From contig JBCAML010000007.1 of the NCBI GenBank assembly GCA_038503075.1, forward strand, positions 124,001 through 188,000: DNA of 64,000 bases, given 5' to 3'. The translations under genes were made by a program, and so were the position numbers. The notes beneath the pieces are model-generated. The model searched no databases, was not told the origin of the DNA, and saw only the letters and a list, made by a program, of their open reading frames with translations. Each line of letters opens with the position of its first letter. Positions within the stretch are counted from its first letter, which is position 1. This DNA comes from Gyromitra esculenta (lineage: Eukaryota > Ascomycota > Pezizomycetes > Pezizales > Discinaceae). This document shows positions 46,095-59,400 of the stretch, in pieces.

Positions 46095-46247
46095 ATGCCT
46101 GCTCCATCGCAAACTCTCGTCAACCCCAATGACCCTACCTCTCTCAGCTCGTTGGGATACAACTTCAATGGTCCTGCTCCTTCAACCATCCCACCATGCC
46201 CTGGCCCTCCTCCAAACAGGCCTCTTCCTCCCACTCCTAGCAAATAG
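46095..46247 (+). CDS. Small proline-rich protein, 50 aa
   Basis: A 51-codon ORF beginning MPAPSQTLVNPNDPTSLSSL and ending PNRPLPPTPSK. Evidence that it is real: its ATG is the first in 824 nt; the start context CACAATGCC is near the fungal optimum; and codons mostly end in C or T as in strongly expressed fungal genes. The C-terminal RPLPPTP fits the class I SH3-binding consensus RxxPxxP. There is no signal peptide or membrane segment. The centre (GYNFNGPAPS) is Gly/Asn/Pro-rich and the protein is probably disordered. It stands alone in a gene-poor region. Function unknown. An overlapping 175-codon frame (45,823-46,350) lacks an ATG start and is rejected as the main product. Confidence 0.58.
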   Translation: MPAPSQTLVNPNDPTSLSSLGYNFNGPAPSTIPPCPGPPPNRPLPPTPSK

Positions 46248-49200
46248 TCGTTCTCCACTCGGAGTACCACTTGCATCTTTGCTTCGCGAGCACTACTCGA
46301 ACCTTCTCTCTCCTGGCGCGCGGAACTGCCGCCTCAACCATCGATCCTAGATCGAGAGCCGGCTCTCCTTCTGTCTCATCATATCTCTACTCTATACAAC
46401 GACGACACGGAATGCACGAAAGAAAAACAAACGAGTAAACGTACGGGATGCATGCGAAGCAGAATCACGCACACGGTATTGGGAACGCATCTGGGAGCAT
46501 TTCCTGTTCATCATTTTTATTTCCTTACAGTCGATACCCTCATTTCACCATTTTCCTTAAGGTGTTTTATTCATAAAGGAACGGAGCTAGCGGTTTTTGG
46601 TTTTCAACATTTCCTATTTCTTAGGTCTCTCTGTCTGTGTCTGGGGCGTATGTTTGGCTTTTGATTTTATATTACGGCTATCTAATAAGTGTTATGCGCA
46701 ATTCGCTTTTTTTTTTTCTTTTGTTTTGCTTTAACTGGTTTCATTTTGTATTTGACTGCATTTTACGGTCTGGTTTTTTCTTTCTGGGGGGGTGGGGTTT
46801 ACATAGGGTGCATGGTAGTATTATTATCTATCTATATTAGCAGCACAAATTAATCATAATAACTTAATCATCATTACGAACATTTCCTTCTAATTTTTCC
46901 AAATGTGATGTTCGCTGTTCGTAGTTCACGCGGTTCTTGTTCATGTTCTTGTTCATGGCGGTAATGTCAGCCCCCGGCGCTGAGCCACCCGGCCCCATCC
47001 GCCCCAACTGAACTCCTGGGTCCAGGGACTAAAAAGGGGGGGGGCCAATGTTCACGCATTTTAGCATTGCCGCGAACAGCGCCCTACAGTACGAAACTTG
47101 GAATCTTATGTATGTAGCTCTCCTATTTGTATCCCCCCCTACTACCCTACCCCCCCCCCAGTAACCGAGGCGGAGGGAAGGGGGGAAAAAATTAAATAAA
47201 CAGGTATTTCAAGTATTTTAAGAAAGAAAAAAAAATAAGGATCAAAAAAAAAAAAAACCACTCTCCAAACGATGTCTCGGACCCTTACACGGATGAGGGT
47301 TTACCGTCGGCCCGAGTTTAGTTTTTTTTTTCTCTGGGGCAGGGGGGATCCGGGCGGGAGGGAGGGAGGGAGGAGTGGGAGGAATGGGACCGAGTTGTAA
47401 GGAGGAACTGATACTGGGCTGCTTACTAGGGAAGGGGATAAGGGGATAAGGGGATATTAGGTGGTGCAAGGTGGATTTGTGTGTGTTTGATTGATAATTT
47501 TGGGAAATACCTGTTTGGAGGTTGTGGAGAGAGAGTGTGTGTGTGTATAGTACATGTAGGTAAGTATGTACAATGTATGTATGGTATGGAATGGAATGGT
47601 ATGGTATGGTATGGGGAGGGTATGTAGGTGAACAGGTAGACACGCGTGACCACGTTTTGTATGCCGTACCACGCGTGGACTGGATGCTACATGTAGATAC
47701 CAGATACCAGATACTATAGCTACTCCATCCTCTATCCTCCATCCCTATATCTCCTCCTTTATTGCTACGGAGTACACCGCAGTACAGTGCAGTACCATCT
47801 CCGTATGTACCATCTCCGTCCTCCTCCCCCGAGTCCCCTAGAGCGGTCTCACCGGTGAAGTATAGCATGACTTGATATACCTATAACACTTCTACTATAT
47901 GGTGCGAGAGCGAGAGGGGGGGAGGGGAGAGGGTAAAAGGTACATACACACGAGGGGGGGGAGGGGGCTGGGGTGTCGAAGATCGTTTGACGTGCTCTTC
48001 CCACATCCCCTAATACCCTACGCTACTTGGGGCATAGCCGGTGAGTGAGTGCACGGTGAGTACAAGAGGTAATTTATTTATTTATATTTCTCTGGTCTTT
48101 GGCGAATTTGCGGGGAAGTGGTACATGCATGGGGCTATGGGTTCAGGTGTGACTGCTAGTGGCCAGAGCAGATGTATTTTATTCCCGCGAAGGCTGCACT
48201 ACCTACACCCCCTCTCCTCTTCCCCCGGGGGGAGGTATTGAGGGTTCTAGAGTTGTTGATGACTGATCCATGGGGTTTGGGTTTTGCTGCGGTTCTTCAT
48301 GAGGTTACCGTGATGACCATGTTTGTGTTCCTGTCCCTGCGCCCATGCTTGAGAACGAACGCTCACAGGTCGTGTAACACCCCCCCCTCGCGCTACCAAA
48401 ATCATTGAAAAGATCTAAATTAATATCGTGGAGAAAAGTGACATGTCGATGAGCACATTATCATGCGACCATAACCGCTAGAACGCCACATCCGCTGTGT
48501 GAAATGGTCATAGTTTCTCACTCGCGCGCGCGATGTAGTGTATGTCGCTTGTTGTTGTTAGTTGGTACATCTCGCTACCCGCGCAGTGTTCATTGTTATA
48601 GTTCGGCTAACCTTTTTTTAGCCGCTCGCTATGCTGTGTAGCGGGATAATTATAGTTCTTACACACAGGTTCTGTAGGTAAGCCGACACTGGAGGAAAGT
48701 AAACGATGTATCATACGCGTGTACACGTTGATTGCTGATCTTAGTCTATGTGGGGGGTTTTTTTTTTTTTCTTCCTGCGGTATTATAGAGGACTATTTAC
48801 AGGTCATTATTATTTTATTTAATATTATATTATTTTAGCTCGACTACAGAAGTGTGAGAGAATCAATGAACTCGAACATGGGGGAGAAGGGGGGAAAGGA
48901 GGGGGGGGTGTTTCGAATTATTTCGTGCATAATATTAACACGGCGCAATGCCAACCCGAATCGAGCCACGGACGTCGACCTCTATGATCTGCTTCCTCTC
49001 CCCCTTCCTCTCCCCCCTTTGAACTAGCTTTGGAGGGCGAAAAGCCGGGGTAAGTTGCAATAAAGTATGTGCGTCGTGCGTAGTGCGTGCTCCTTGGCGA
49101 TGTAAATTAAATAAATTAAAATGAGGTGCAGTAGATTGCGGATATGTCCGTTTGGGTGATCGGTGGTGATCCGGAAAAACTCTTTGTGATCTTCCGTTTG

Positions 49201-52200
49201 ATGTTACGCGATGGAATTGAGTAACAGGTGTCAGGAGTGATATTGCAATTGACTCAGTGCTTGATTACCGCGATGGAATTGAGGGCTAAACCATCCAGGA
49301 TTACTATTCACGACGTTGGCTAATAACCTACGGTCCAGAGTTATTAATGGACACATACGCATCTCGGTTGGAAGTTTTGTTGGAGTTGTTCCGTAGGACC
49401 CCTATGTGCTGGAGAGATTGCATGTGTTTTCAGGTACGATCTTGGAAAAAGGAAACACACGCACTCTGCTCTGCTCTGCCCAGCGTTTAGCTGGGAGCAT
49501 ATCCGTGGGTGCATCGGTGTCACCAATCCTGGGTTTCTTGGCGATTTAGGCTTTGAGGGCTAGCTCCCGAGCATCCCTGCTGCGTGACACCGCGACGATC
49601 GGAAGTTCATCCCGTCTTTGAGCAGCAGGAGCAGTCCAGAGTTCAGGCACATCACGCTGCCTCACTCGCCATTACCCGCCGGGCGATATTCCGGACAAGG
49701 CTTCTCGTCCATGCTGATACGCGACACGGGTACGCCTCGTGTGCTGTGTTAATCCGGGCGCGAAGCGGATGAACTGCTGGTTCCTGAACTCCATCCCCTC
49801 ACTCCCCCCTCCCCTCACCACCCCCATCGCAATATGCGTAGGGTAAAAGTGGTAAACTCACGTCCACGTGGGAGAGATAAACCCCCTACGTGGCGACGGA
49901 CCCGAGATCCCCAGACCAGATTTTAATATATCTGGTGACATTGGCACTGCAACTTGCATCTCCTGCTTCACGGGGCTCCAGTCATTCGGGACTGCAGCGT
50001 TACCTCGGACAAGCACACTCAATCGCGGAGACGGGAGTAGCAAAGTCTGCACCTGTCTAATAACAAATGCTCGGAGAAGAAGCAGAAGCAGGATATCCGT
50101 GTCTAAGACACTGGTAAGAAAAAAAAAATGAAGGAAGATCTAACGGTGGCCTGCATGTAATGATGATCGATATGTCGATCTAAACACCACAGGTCCTGAC
50201 TTAGTCATGAAACATTTTCGTTGACGCACAAGCCTCGTTATATGTGAGCCGCATTATTTTATTACTGTGTTATCGCGAGACCCATAGGGATGCCCTGTCA
50301 GTTATTTTCCCGCTGACATATTCGTGAGCCTTTCTCCGCACTGTCGACCCCTGTCGCGCCCGGGGTACGAGTTGATCGCAATGCCCCAAGACATTCGAGT
50401 GATTTCTTGTGTGATACGGACAATGTGATTGGCTGGCGCGTCTCTCTTCACGTGTTATTTTAGCTCATACAGAACGTCGACTTGGATGTCCCTTTCTTTC
50501 TTTCTCATCCCAACACTTTCGGATCCAGATACGGTTGTTGCTACGGCAGATCCCGTTGGGCTGTCTCGGGCTTGGTGTTTACTCCGCTACATCTGTTTCT
50601 GATTCAACTCGGTGCTGGAGTTCGACCCCTCCGAGAAAGGAGAAAAAACCCAGTTTATCTCCAGTGCGCAGCGCGCAGCGCGGAACTAATAAACGACGCT
50701 TTGGCGTTTTTAGGGCTGGGTATCACCAGCCTATTCTCATGGCATTTCCCACGGCACCACCCGAGACAAACACTAGGGTATCCTGTACTAGGTGTACATA
50801 GCTAACCAATACCTTCTAACCAACGCGATATAGCTAATATTCCCCCCTAAGCTAGCATTAAGATTACTATTCTACTCCACAAAACAACAGATGGAATTGA
50901 TAGGAGACGTTTTTTTTTCCCGCTCAACCGTGCGAATCAATACGTCGGTTTCAGTTGAGGTTTTTAGCTCAGCACAGACTTGTCTACATAGGTGATCCGG
51001 AGATTGAGTGGTCTGCAACCATCCACTCGAGGCCAACGCCAATCAAAGCACTCGACGCTCCCGGAGATACCGGTTTTAAGTTTGCCGCGTTGGGACCGAC
51101 GGATTAATAGGCTTCTTGCTTCCGTTATTGCGTGTGGAGACGTGGAGTTATCATCCGGGGTAGGTGCCGTGCACCGGTATTGGTAATCCGCTGAGGGTGG
51201 GGTAAGGTTCCGGTTTATGCGGGATTGGGATTGGGATTAGGGCAGCGAGGTTTTGGGGCTGTTTTATGGGGGTGTTGGGTTGAGGGTAGGCTATAGATAT
51301 GTATAGACTTCCGCTACTGGGACTGGGACTTGGATGGTACGGGTATCGTTCATCGTCTCGGGTTCCGTGGTTCATGGGTTTTGCTCGCTTTGGGTTATAC
51401 CATGAGCACGGCCTTAGAATAATAATAATAATATATGTCTTCACCACACTCTCTCCCTACACCTGCTTCATCTGGCTAGCGAACTAAGTAATCGCGGAAA
51501 TACCATTTGAGACCCGTTACCCCGGACCAAGCATCCTTACAACTAACATCATCCACACCATCCCATGCCATCGATCTGTCCCATACCCTAGAAAGCTTAA
51601 TAATACCCTAGCCTACACTGATATCGGCGATGTCAATGTAAGACTCCTCCTATCCAGAAACCTAGCACGTAAAGCCGGGGATAGGGTCGTTGCCCTACGG
51701 AATCTGATCTGGTTATGTGCTATATCGCTATTTTCATAGGATGAACCGTCAAGACGAGATGATACGCGGGTGTTTTTTTTTTTTGTGAAATTTTGGCACG
51801 ATGAATACGAAAGAGCTATGAGGTGAGAAGACGGTTTACGATGTTGGTTAGAGGTTTTCAGGGTGGTAATTTGGTAAGTGAGCGGCGCTTGAGAGTTTGA
51901 GGATGTGTGGATTATGCGCTTGTGGTGCATTTAGATGTTGCGGAGAGTTGGGAGGAGGGGAGGGTTGTTTAGGGGTTGTTTAGGGGCATTGTGTTTTCGT
52001 CTGCCTTGAGCTTTCGCGTTGGTAGCTACATAGCTTTATCTAGTGGAGTTTCGTTAAGTGTGCTGTTCATCGTTGTGGTCGTGATTACTTTTTCTAGCGA
52101 GTGATAATCCATGGTTTGTTAATATAAGCCTACTCTAGAGTTTCGACACACTCACGTGAAACGGCTCTTATTATTTATAAATGAAAGTATAGCACTATCA

Positions 52201-53916
52201 TACTCAAGAGAATTTAGCTAGTATGATATATTAGCCTATTGACTCATGCCATATCACTCGCAGTCATATGCCAAAGAGTATTGAGGTTTCAAACCACGGT
52301 CGAGTATTATTCAGGCTTCTGATATAGGTTGCACAGCCCACTCAACCTCACGTTCTAGTCCTGCCCATCAACAACGTTAAAGAAACGCACACCACAACCA
52401 TGCCATTACACCACGCTATTACCCATTACCCATTACCTGCTTAGCGGTACGTACAGTGACTAGACAGAAGTTTTCGTAATTAGGCGATTCGCACCGAAAG
52501 TAGCCTTATTCCACTACCCCCCACAACATTCAGGACTCAGTGAATTAAATCAGGACATGCTTTTAGGATAAACTAATTGCATAAAGATTACTCTTGAGAA
52601 ATTTTAGAAGGAGAGAATAAATCCTTTGAGTGCTAGAAAGCATTTTGTTGCTGAATTCCGTTGCTATAGAAGATTTGTATGGATTTCCACACAAAACTAA
52701 CAAATTCTAAGCTCCTCAAGAACCAAACAGCCATAACCACTCAGGGAAAACACTAAACAGGCTAGAAAAAATGGAGGATATTGCGCAAATATTTTCTAAA
52801 TCCCCGCCAAATTCCGAATTTTTTTCGCTATGGGTAGACTGTACTCTTAGCACTGCTAAAGTGGCTGCTTTTGGTGTAAAACAGCACAACTACAAAAACT
52901 TTTGTCCTAGTACAGTATATATATACGCATGCAAATTTACAGCTTTTATGCTAAACGAGAGTAAGAGTACGTTAGTAGACGCTACAAGCAATAGAATATA
53001 GTAACTGTCCTCCAAATTATCCTGCATCATCAGTAATATACTCAGCCCGGAGGTATTGTAAACCATGGTCTCATGTCTAGTGGATAGATAACAGTGTCGT
53101 ATAAGTCGACCCAGATATGGCTCAGGGTAGATAGATAGTAAAATATATCCTTGAGATTTTTTGAGATTTGGGGTTTCTAGCTGTTTGAACTGGTAACTTT
53201 TAGATCCGTGTTCGAATTCTCGTTTCCATTATAGGATTTGGTGAAGGGTTCTGCCAGCATTGGTATCTCTATTATTAACCTCAAGCAGGAAAGCCTCTAA
53301 GGCGTTCCCGGAGAAGGATGATGGCATAGATGAGAAGCTTACTAGACCTGAGAAATTTCTATCAAGTTAGTGTTGATTCTATAATGGTAAAGGAACTTGA
53401 ATGTCACGTCTTAGGTAGCTATTGCAAACCGGATCTAGAAAAAATTTAAAAATTGGAGAGTAGTTGGTCATGATGTGAAAATTCCTAGGCGTTAAGGGAA
53501 TGAAGAAATGGGATATCCATCGATCTGGTTCGCTTAGTTGTAGTTGTGGCAATGGAGGTTCGTAGGAAACCAGTAATTGAGTCGACTGGGCGAAGAAGGG
53601 AATAAAGGACGGTTGGGTCCAATAAACATATTCCTAGTAGTAGATTTCGTGGTTATAATAATATTCGATTGATAGATTAAGGATACTAAACTAAAAAAAA
53701 GACCGACGATAAGAGATTCACATACGTATGTTGTAGCACACTGTCACAATTCACCAGACTCCGTAAAGACAGACGGACAAAAAGCTCCACCTCCTAACAC
53801 CACTTGGAAGATTACCACTCTCCCATAATCGTCCGGAAAAATAAAAAAGAAAGTCTCATCCAAAAATTTGCTTACTCACCCCTACATGTCCTTCCTTCCG
53901 AAAAGCCCCTAGCTCC
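46248..53916. other. Gene-poor region, 7.7 kb
   Basis: No convincing gene. The first about 600 bp may be 3' UTR of the small ORF. Simple repeats include poly(T/A) tracts, a GGGAGGGAGGGAGG run at 47,357-47,372 (G-quadruplex potential, plus strand), ATGGT-type pentamers at 47,578-47,615 and GT repeats at about 47,530-47,545. Long ORFs over these tracts (for example 47,242-47,868, minus) are low-complexity artefacts. From 51,900 to 53,700 the DNA becomes AT-rich. Confidence 0.55.
52771..53001 (+). CDS. Possible short ORF, 76 codons, AT-rich
   Basis: ATG-started (MEDIAQIFSKSPPNSEFF...), protein-like, but with A/T-ending codons unlike the other genes here and in AT-rich surroundings. It may be a transposon or gene relic that has drifted or been mutated by RIP. 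No family recognised. Confidence 0.2.
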   Translation: MEDIAQIFSKSPPNSEFFSLWVDCTLSTAKVAAFGVKQHNYKNFCPSTVYIYACKFTAFMLNESKSTLVDATSNRI

Positions 53917-56474
53917 TTACAACAACAAAATCTCCAGCCCTTCATCTTTCATAACACTCCTCCAGTGCACCTCTTGCCCACAACCAACTCCTAGCATGCG
54001 ATCACTTTCATCCCTTCTCTTCCAAACCTCCCTCATGATCTTTTCAACACCTCCAAGACTGCCTCCACGCCCATTTGCACAACGGTCTGCGAAAAATTCC
54101 CTATCTTTCTGCTCGGTGGCCATACATCCGCCCACGAGCAGCGGCCATGCAACGATCCTACTCAATTTCGGAGGGATAAGCGCAACCATGACAATTAACT
54201 CCTCGAGTAGCTGTTGGAAGAAGTTAAGGCGTGGGTAGAATCCGAGGCCGATGGACCAAAGGTGAATACGTGTTGCAGTGCGGAAAGCGGCAGTTGTGGC
54301 TTTGATAACAATGCCTTGGTCTACTGGAAGATCGGGCGGGATGGGGTGATCGTTAGAGAAGAAGATACTTTCTGTTGCCGCTGTGGGTAAAGGTGAGGTG
54401 GCAGTATAGATAGGGCTTGAGGGCTGCGAGAGGGTGAGATTTGGACTAGGAACGTTATCATCGTTGGAGACAGACTCTGGGCTCGACAATACTATCGTTG
54501 GGGACGATGGCGACGGCGACGATAATAGACCAGTAGGATCATCCTCATCCTCATCTTCATCCTCATCTTCATTTGGCAGTGACAAAGAGGGAAATGGTGG
54601 TTCCGGAGAAGGAGGTAAATTCACAGCAATTGGCAGATCTCTATCTCTCAATCGGATATCCAACTCTATTGCTCTCTTGCTTCCCCTCGCCCAGCTGATC
54701 ATCCCATCCTTCAACGTCCGGTACTTGTAATCTTCGACACACATAACCTCTGAGACTAAGAACATGACCGTGTCATCGCAGCCCATAATCTCCAGAAGCC
54801 CACAGTAAGCCCGTTCATGGACAGGTCGAGCCAATATCTCACGGTAATTCGCCCATAGCTGCGGAGCGCGACCAAGTGTGAGTGCTGATAGAATATCCAT
54901 CCAGATTACGCGAGACATTAGAAACCTTGAGCTGGCGGTGTGAGTGGGCTTGTTCAAGAGATCAAGCTGCACGAGACATTCAATCGCCGCCTGAAGGTGA
55001 TATTTCCAATTAGGTAGCGCCGAGAATACCTAGCAGGTCTGTTAGTTATGTGCCTTGTATTTGGCCCTTTCAATAGTGTGAAGTGTGAAGTTCAATGTTT
55101 TGGTTTATCCTGAAGCCGTAATAAGGTTACGGCACAACATGTACAGGCATCATAGAGGTAGGGAAAAAAAGGCTACGAAAGATCATGAAGAGATTGAGAG
55201 AGTTATAGAATTATTCGGATGGGGTTGAACCTCAAAAGATGTGAGCGCTAGTATCGTGGCTAGGGTTTGCTCAGATGCACCTTCATTCTTCAATCGTGCC
55301 TTTAAATTCTCAATACAACTGATACGGTGCTCCCAGGCGTCCTTCATAAGCTCTTTGATACAACTCTGTGATTTTCCTTTCACCGCGGCAAGGTGAATAG
55401 CGCTACTGCTTAGGCATCCTTTCAACAGACCAGGATTGATGGCGATAAAAGGAACGATGACCTCCCTCAGAAGTTCCTGAATCCGGACCTCTGACATCCC
55501 ACTGTAGGTCAGCCGAAACACGTTACGGATGTAGTGTTTCACAAGTATAATCTCATGAGAATCCGCAAAGCGTATCGGCGGAATCAAAGAAGGATCCGAG
55601 AGCTCAGCAGGGCTGAGCAAAGCTTGGTCCTTGGGTGTGGCCAACGACATCAATGATGCAATTATTGCATCATATCCGTCGTAGGTAATCTCCTCCTCTT
55701 TTGTCCGTGTGTTTGGAACAGTAGGGTTGTTTGGCTTCCAGAGTGGTGGAAGCTTAGGCATCAAGATGACTCCAGATCTGACATCCTGTAGCAATGGCTC
55801 GCCTGTGCGTGCATCCAAGATTCCGTAGCTAGACTGTGAGCTACTTCCTCTTGAAAAAGAATTCTTGACAGGGCATCGATAGCATCCGATGGGCGGATGA
55901 GGCGAGTCGAGGATCGTCATAGCTCCTGTAGCACCTTTCTTAAGAACTTCTTGGAAAGGCTTCAATAGCTCTACTCCCGCTTCAGTTGTTTCGAAAACGA
56001 AGTGTTGCCCATCACGCTTTCCCAGTATAGATTCATCAACATCATCCACAGCCTCTGCCGCAGAACTATCTTCCAAGTCGTTCTTATATTCACGCGACTC
56101 CTCGCCTTCCTCATTGCTCCCTTTCGTCCCTGGTTCCAGTTCCTCGGGCATTCGAGCTCGAGCTTTCCTCCGTTTTCTGCCTCGCTTGCCGATCTGAAGC
56201 TTAATTTCCTCCTTTTTGCGCTTCGCAGCAGCAGGATCCCTCATCCACGACGGCTGAGCAACTCCATATCCATCACACTGGATTTTCAAATGCCGGCATT
56301 GTTGACATGTTGGCCTTGCCTCGTCGCACTTTTTCTTCCTGAGACGACAGATCCAGCACCCTAAAAGTTTCCAGTCAGCAGTTGTCCTTTTCCATCTCCT
56401 CCATCTCCTTCATCTCCCAGAATAAACTCACCTGTTCTCGAGCGAGGGTGGCGAGTTGGAGCCATCGATACCAT
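53917..56474 (-). CDS. Zn(II)2Cys6 transcription factor with fungal-specific C-terminal domain
   Basis: Exons 56474-56432, 56360-55231 and 55029-53917 give 761 aa. Cysteines 16, 19, 26, 33, 36 and 43 form the CX2CX6CX6CX2CX6C zinc cluster, split by the 71-nt intron 1 just before the first cysteine. A basic stretch (KLQIGKRGRKRRKARAR) follows and should act as nuclear localisation signal or linker. From about residue 220 to the end the sequence resembles the fungal-specific transcription factor domain (Fungal_trans_2 type), with the NWKYHLQAAIECLVQLDLL segment just after intron 2. A Ser/Pro-rich, acidic repeat (EDEDEDEDED) may be an activation region or disordered loop. Intron 2 is 201 nt with a weak donor (GTTCAA), but phase and family sequence fit. 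A second ATG at 56,465 is an alternative start. The target genes are unknown. Confidence 0.9.
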
Positions 56475-59400
56475 GTCGAGACCTCTCAAGCATTTTTGTA
56501 GAAGCCCTCCGTGGGAGGATGGTGGCTAGTTATGTGGGAACGTCACCGAGGGGCACAGCCAGCCACAGACACGTTGTGCAGCGAGATCAATGCTACCCAT
56601 CTAGTCCCGGAAAGGAATCGGCCCAACGCTAATAAATTGACACCCCGTGAAACCCAAACGTAGGCGTGGCCAAGCACGAGCAACGTGGGGAACATTCTAC
56701 GCAGCATATGGAGCAGCACAGGAGGCAGGAGGGTGGATACAGCGAGCCATTGGAGGGGATTTGTGGGGAGCGGAGCAGACGGGAGCACCATCTCGATCCA
56801 GCCAGCGTTTTGAGCAACACCCAACCGTAGATTCTGACCTTCTCGCCGGTCGAGGTGATGCCCATTTTGTGTTTTTGCTAAGCTTTCCACATGCACAACT
56901 CCCTGCAAGCTGCCGTTGCCCCTGTCCCGATCATCTCATCCATCCCATCTAAAGCGAGATTTATCGGGCCTTTACATGCTGTGTCCCTTATCAGCCATCT
57001 TTTAGGCTACATGTAGAAATCACTTTTTGACTGGTTGGTTGATAAAGGGTGTGGCGGAGGTCCTGGGCGGAATCTCTCCAACGGCTCAACAGTATCCAAG
57101 GTAGCGTATTTTTGAGGATGGTGGTTTGTTTCTTTTCTTTCCTTTTTTCCGTTGTTTTTTCCCTCGAATGCTTGTTAGGAGAATTTGGCCATGAAGAGTT
57201 TGGTCCAGATCATAGCTGCCGTGTCTCTCGCACACACATCGCGCTACCTGCCGGTATCACAATTCCTAGCACCAGTTTGGCCAAGCGTGCTCTGGAGGAG
57301 ATACCGATAAACCCAGGTTCTTGCAGTGCTCGTTACCACCCGCAAGCCCATCAAATGTGTCATGCTGCATATAGAACTGATGCAGAAGAAACATCTTTTT
57401 TTGGGTGGAGAAATTCCCCCCAATAGTGGTGTTGTTTGAAGGGGGAAAATCCACGATAGCGTCCGGATTACCGAATACGATAACCGCAACACGTGGACGC
57501 TATGATTTCAAGATTCCATGAGCAGCCCTAGACATCGTGTGTTCCCTTGCCGTAAATTGGACGAACTGCAATTACTGAAATTTGTCGAATAGCAGCGCCG
57601 TATTGAATCTTCGACGTAATGCGGTCGTAATCAATCACTCCCCACTCCCCCCCGTATCCCCTATGAGAAAACTGCTCAAAGCTGGAGTTTATCTGTTCAG
57701 TTCTGAAGGAGAGCTGTGGATCTCACACAACCAAAAAGCTCCGTGGTCGATAAACCCCACGGCAAATACCGAGCCCTGTGCCCTTGCCGAAACTTGTGAT
57801 CACGACCCTGAACCAAGTTGCGAACCTGCGCCACATCTACAAATCTCCGTGTCCAATCACATGTCTCCCCCACGCATCCGCGAATTAGCAATTCCACTAG
57901 GTCCAGACTTAACGACACCTAAGAAACCACGCCCGTGCGTTGGAGTGCCATGGCTCTTGATGCAACTGAGGAAAATCCCGACAAGGAGGGTACAGTTATT
58001 ATTAGCGAGAGAGAGAGAGAAAAAGGTGTAGAAGCGTGACGGCTGTCGATTGCGGGCTGCCATATTCAGGTAGATCGAGTGACAGACGGACCATCGTGAA
58101 ACGTACATGTAGTAGTAAAACATCGATTGCATGAAACAACAAAAAATGTGTCCGCGAAAGAGAGATATGATATCTCTATCACCCCCTAAGACCCGTATGC
58201 ATAAAGTCGATATAGAATTCGACCGAGTGGATATCTATCGTTCTACGGTACGATAGGGCGTCATACAAATCTATATGACATCTGCTTTTAATGAGATATA
58301 TATAAGGATGAGTTGTATGATTCGTTGCAACATGTGGCACAACTCCAAGCCGGCTGCAGCCTTCTTGGAAACAGGTCTTGATAGCGGTGAGTTTCCTCGT
58401 TTGATCCTGTTTTCGGCAACCATAATTTTGAAACCTGCTTGTTGGCATTCATTACTATGACACTTAACAGCTTCTACAGCTTGTCTTTGATGGATATCAA
58501 TTACCTGTCAGGGATCTCCACCCCGAGTGGCAGAAAGGGGGGTAGGTAGCGTGATCTACAAATTTACGCTTTGCTGTCTTTGCATCTGAGTTATTTCGCC
58601 TCCTACGATTCGATCTAGAGCACAGCAACGCCCTACATATCGATCCAGAGTCCATTTGTTCGGTGCATGAGACTGGTGGTTCATCGCCGACCCTATAAAG
58701 TCATACATATGAATTTGCTATGGACTATTGTTAAGGGTAACTCGCTTTCATATGATTCTTGCTACTATATGTTAGCTAGTTAGTTTTTAAGAATTTCAAT
58801 TTCAATTCGCCGCCATCTCGATTATTACATCGAGATGGAATTCGTATCTTTCGTTACCCACCCCCCAACGTAAGTGCTAAAATGGTGGATATCAAAAGGA
58901 AAGAGAGAGAGAAAACTGCACCTTCTGCCGATGAATTTTTTTAACTTCAGACGAGACGAGTGTTGACAGCTGATTCCCCAACCCGGCTGCTCGCTACGGG
59001 GGCAAGCAAAAGCAAACACTCGAGGATCCTAACACAGTAAGAGACATCGCATATCTCCTATTTCTATTTTACTGTGATGACGACGCATTTTAAACTTTTA
59101 TCTGCTCACAACCGGGGGGGATTCCTGCTGTTTCCTGCAGTTCTCGGTTTCTCCACACCAGATAATTTTTATCGTGGGTTAAACCACCACTTGGTTCGCG
59201 CAGTGGCTTACCTAAGGTAGCTTAATAGATCTTCCAAAACCCATTCTTTACTCTAGGGCAATTCCACTGCATGAATATGCGCCAGGACGTTGAAATAAGA
59301 AGTGGCGAGTTCGAGTCTTACAAGTGCAAGTTTTTGAGTTGCTGAAGGCTGTTTGTGGCTAAAGGGCTGATCCGCTCAAGGTGAGATCTGCCGGAAAACG

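Noticed and set aside
45823..46350. 175-codon frame overlapping the 50-aa ORF
   Set aside because: It starts without ATG and its first internal ATG lies after the 50-aa ORF start; the ATG-free leader supports the shorter frame instead.
47242..47868. 208-codon minus-strand frame
   Set aside because: It covers simple repeats (GGGA, GT and ATGGT units) that translate to His/Thr/Pro/Ser-rich low-complexity sequence; the frame is an artefact of composition.
57582..58031. 149-codon plus-strand frame
   Set aside because: No ATG at its start, a competing frame on the other strand, and no domain or splice partner.
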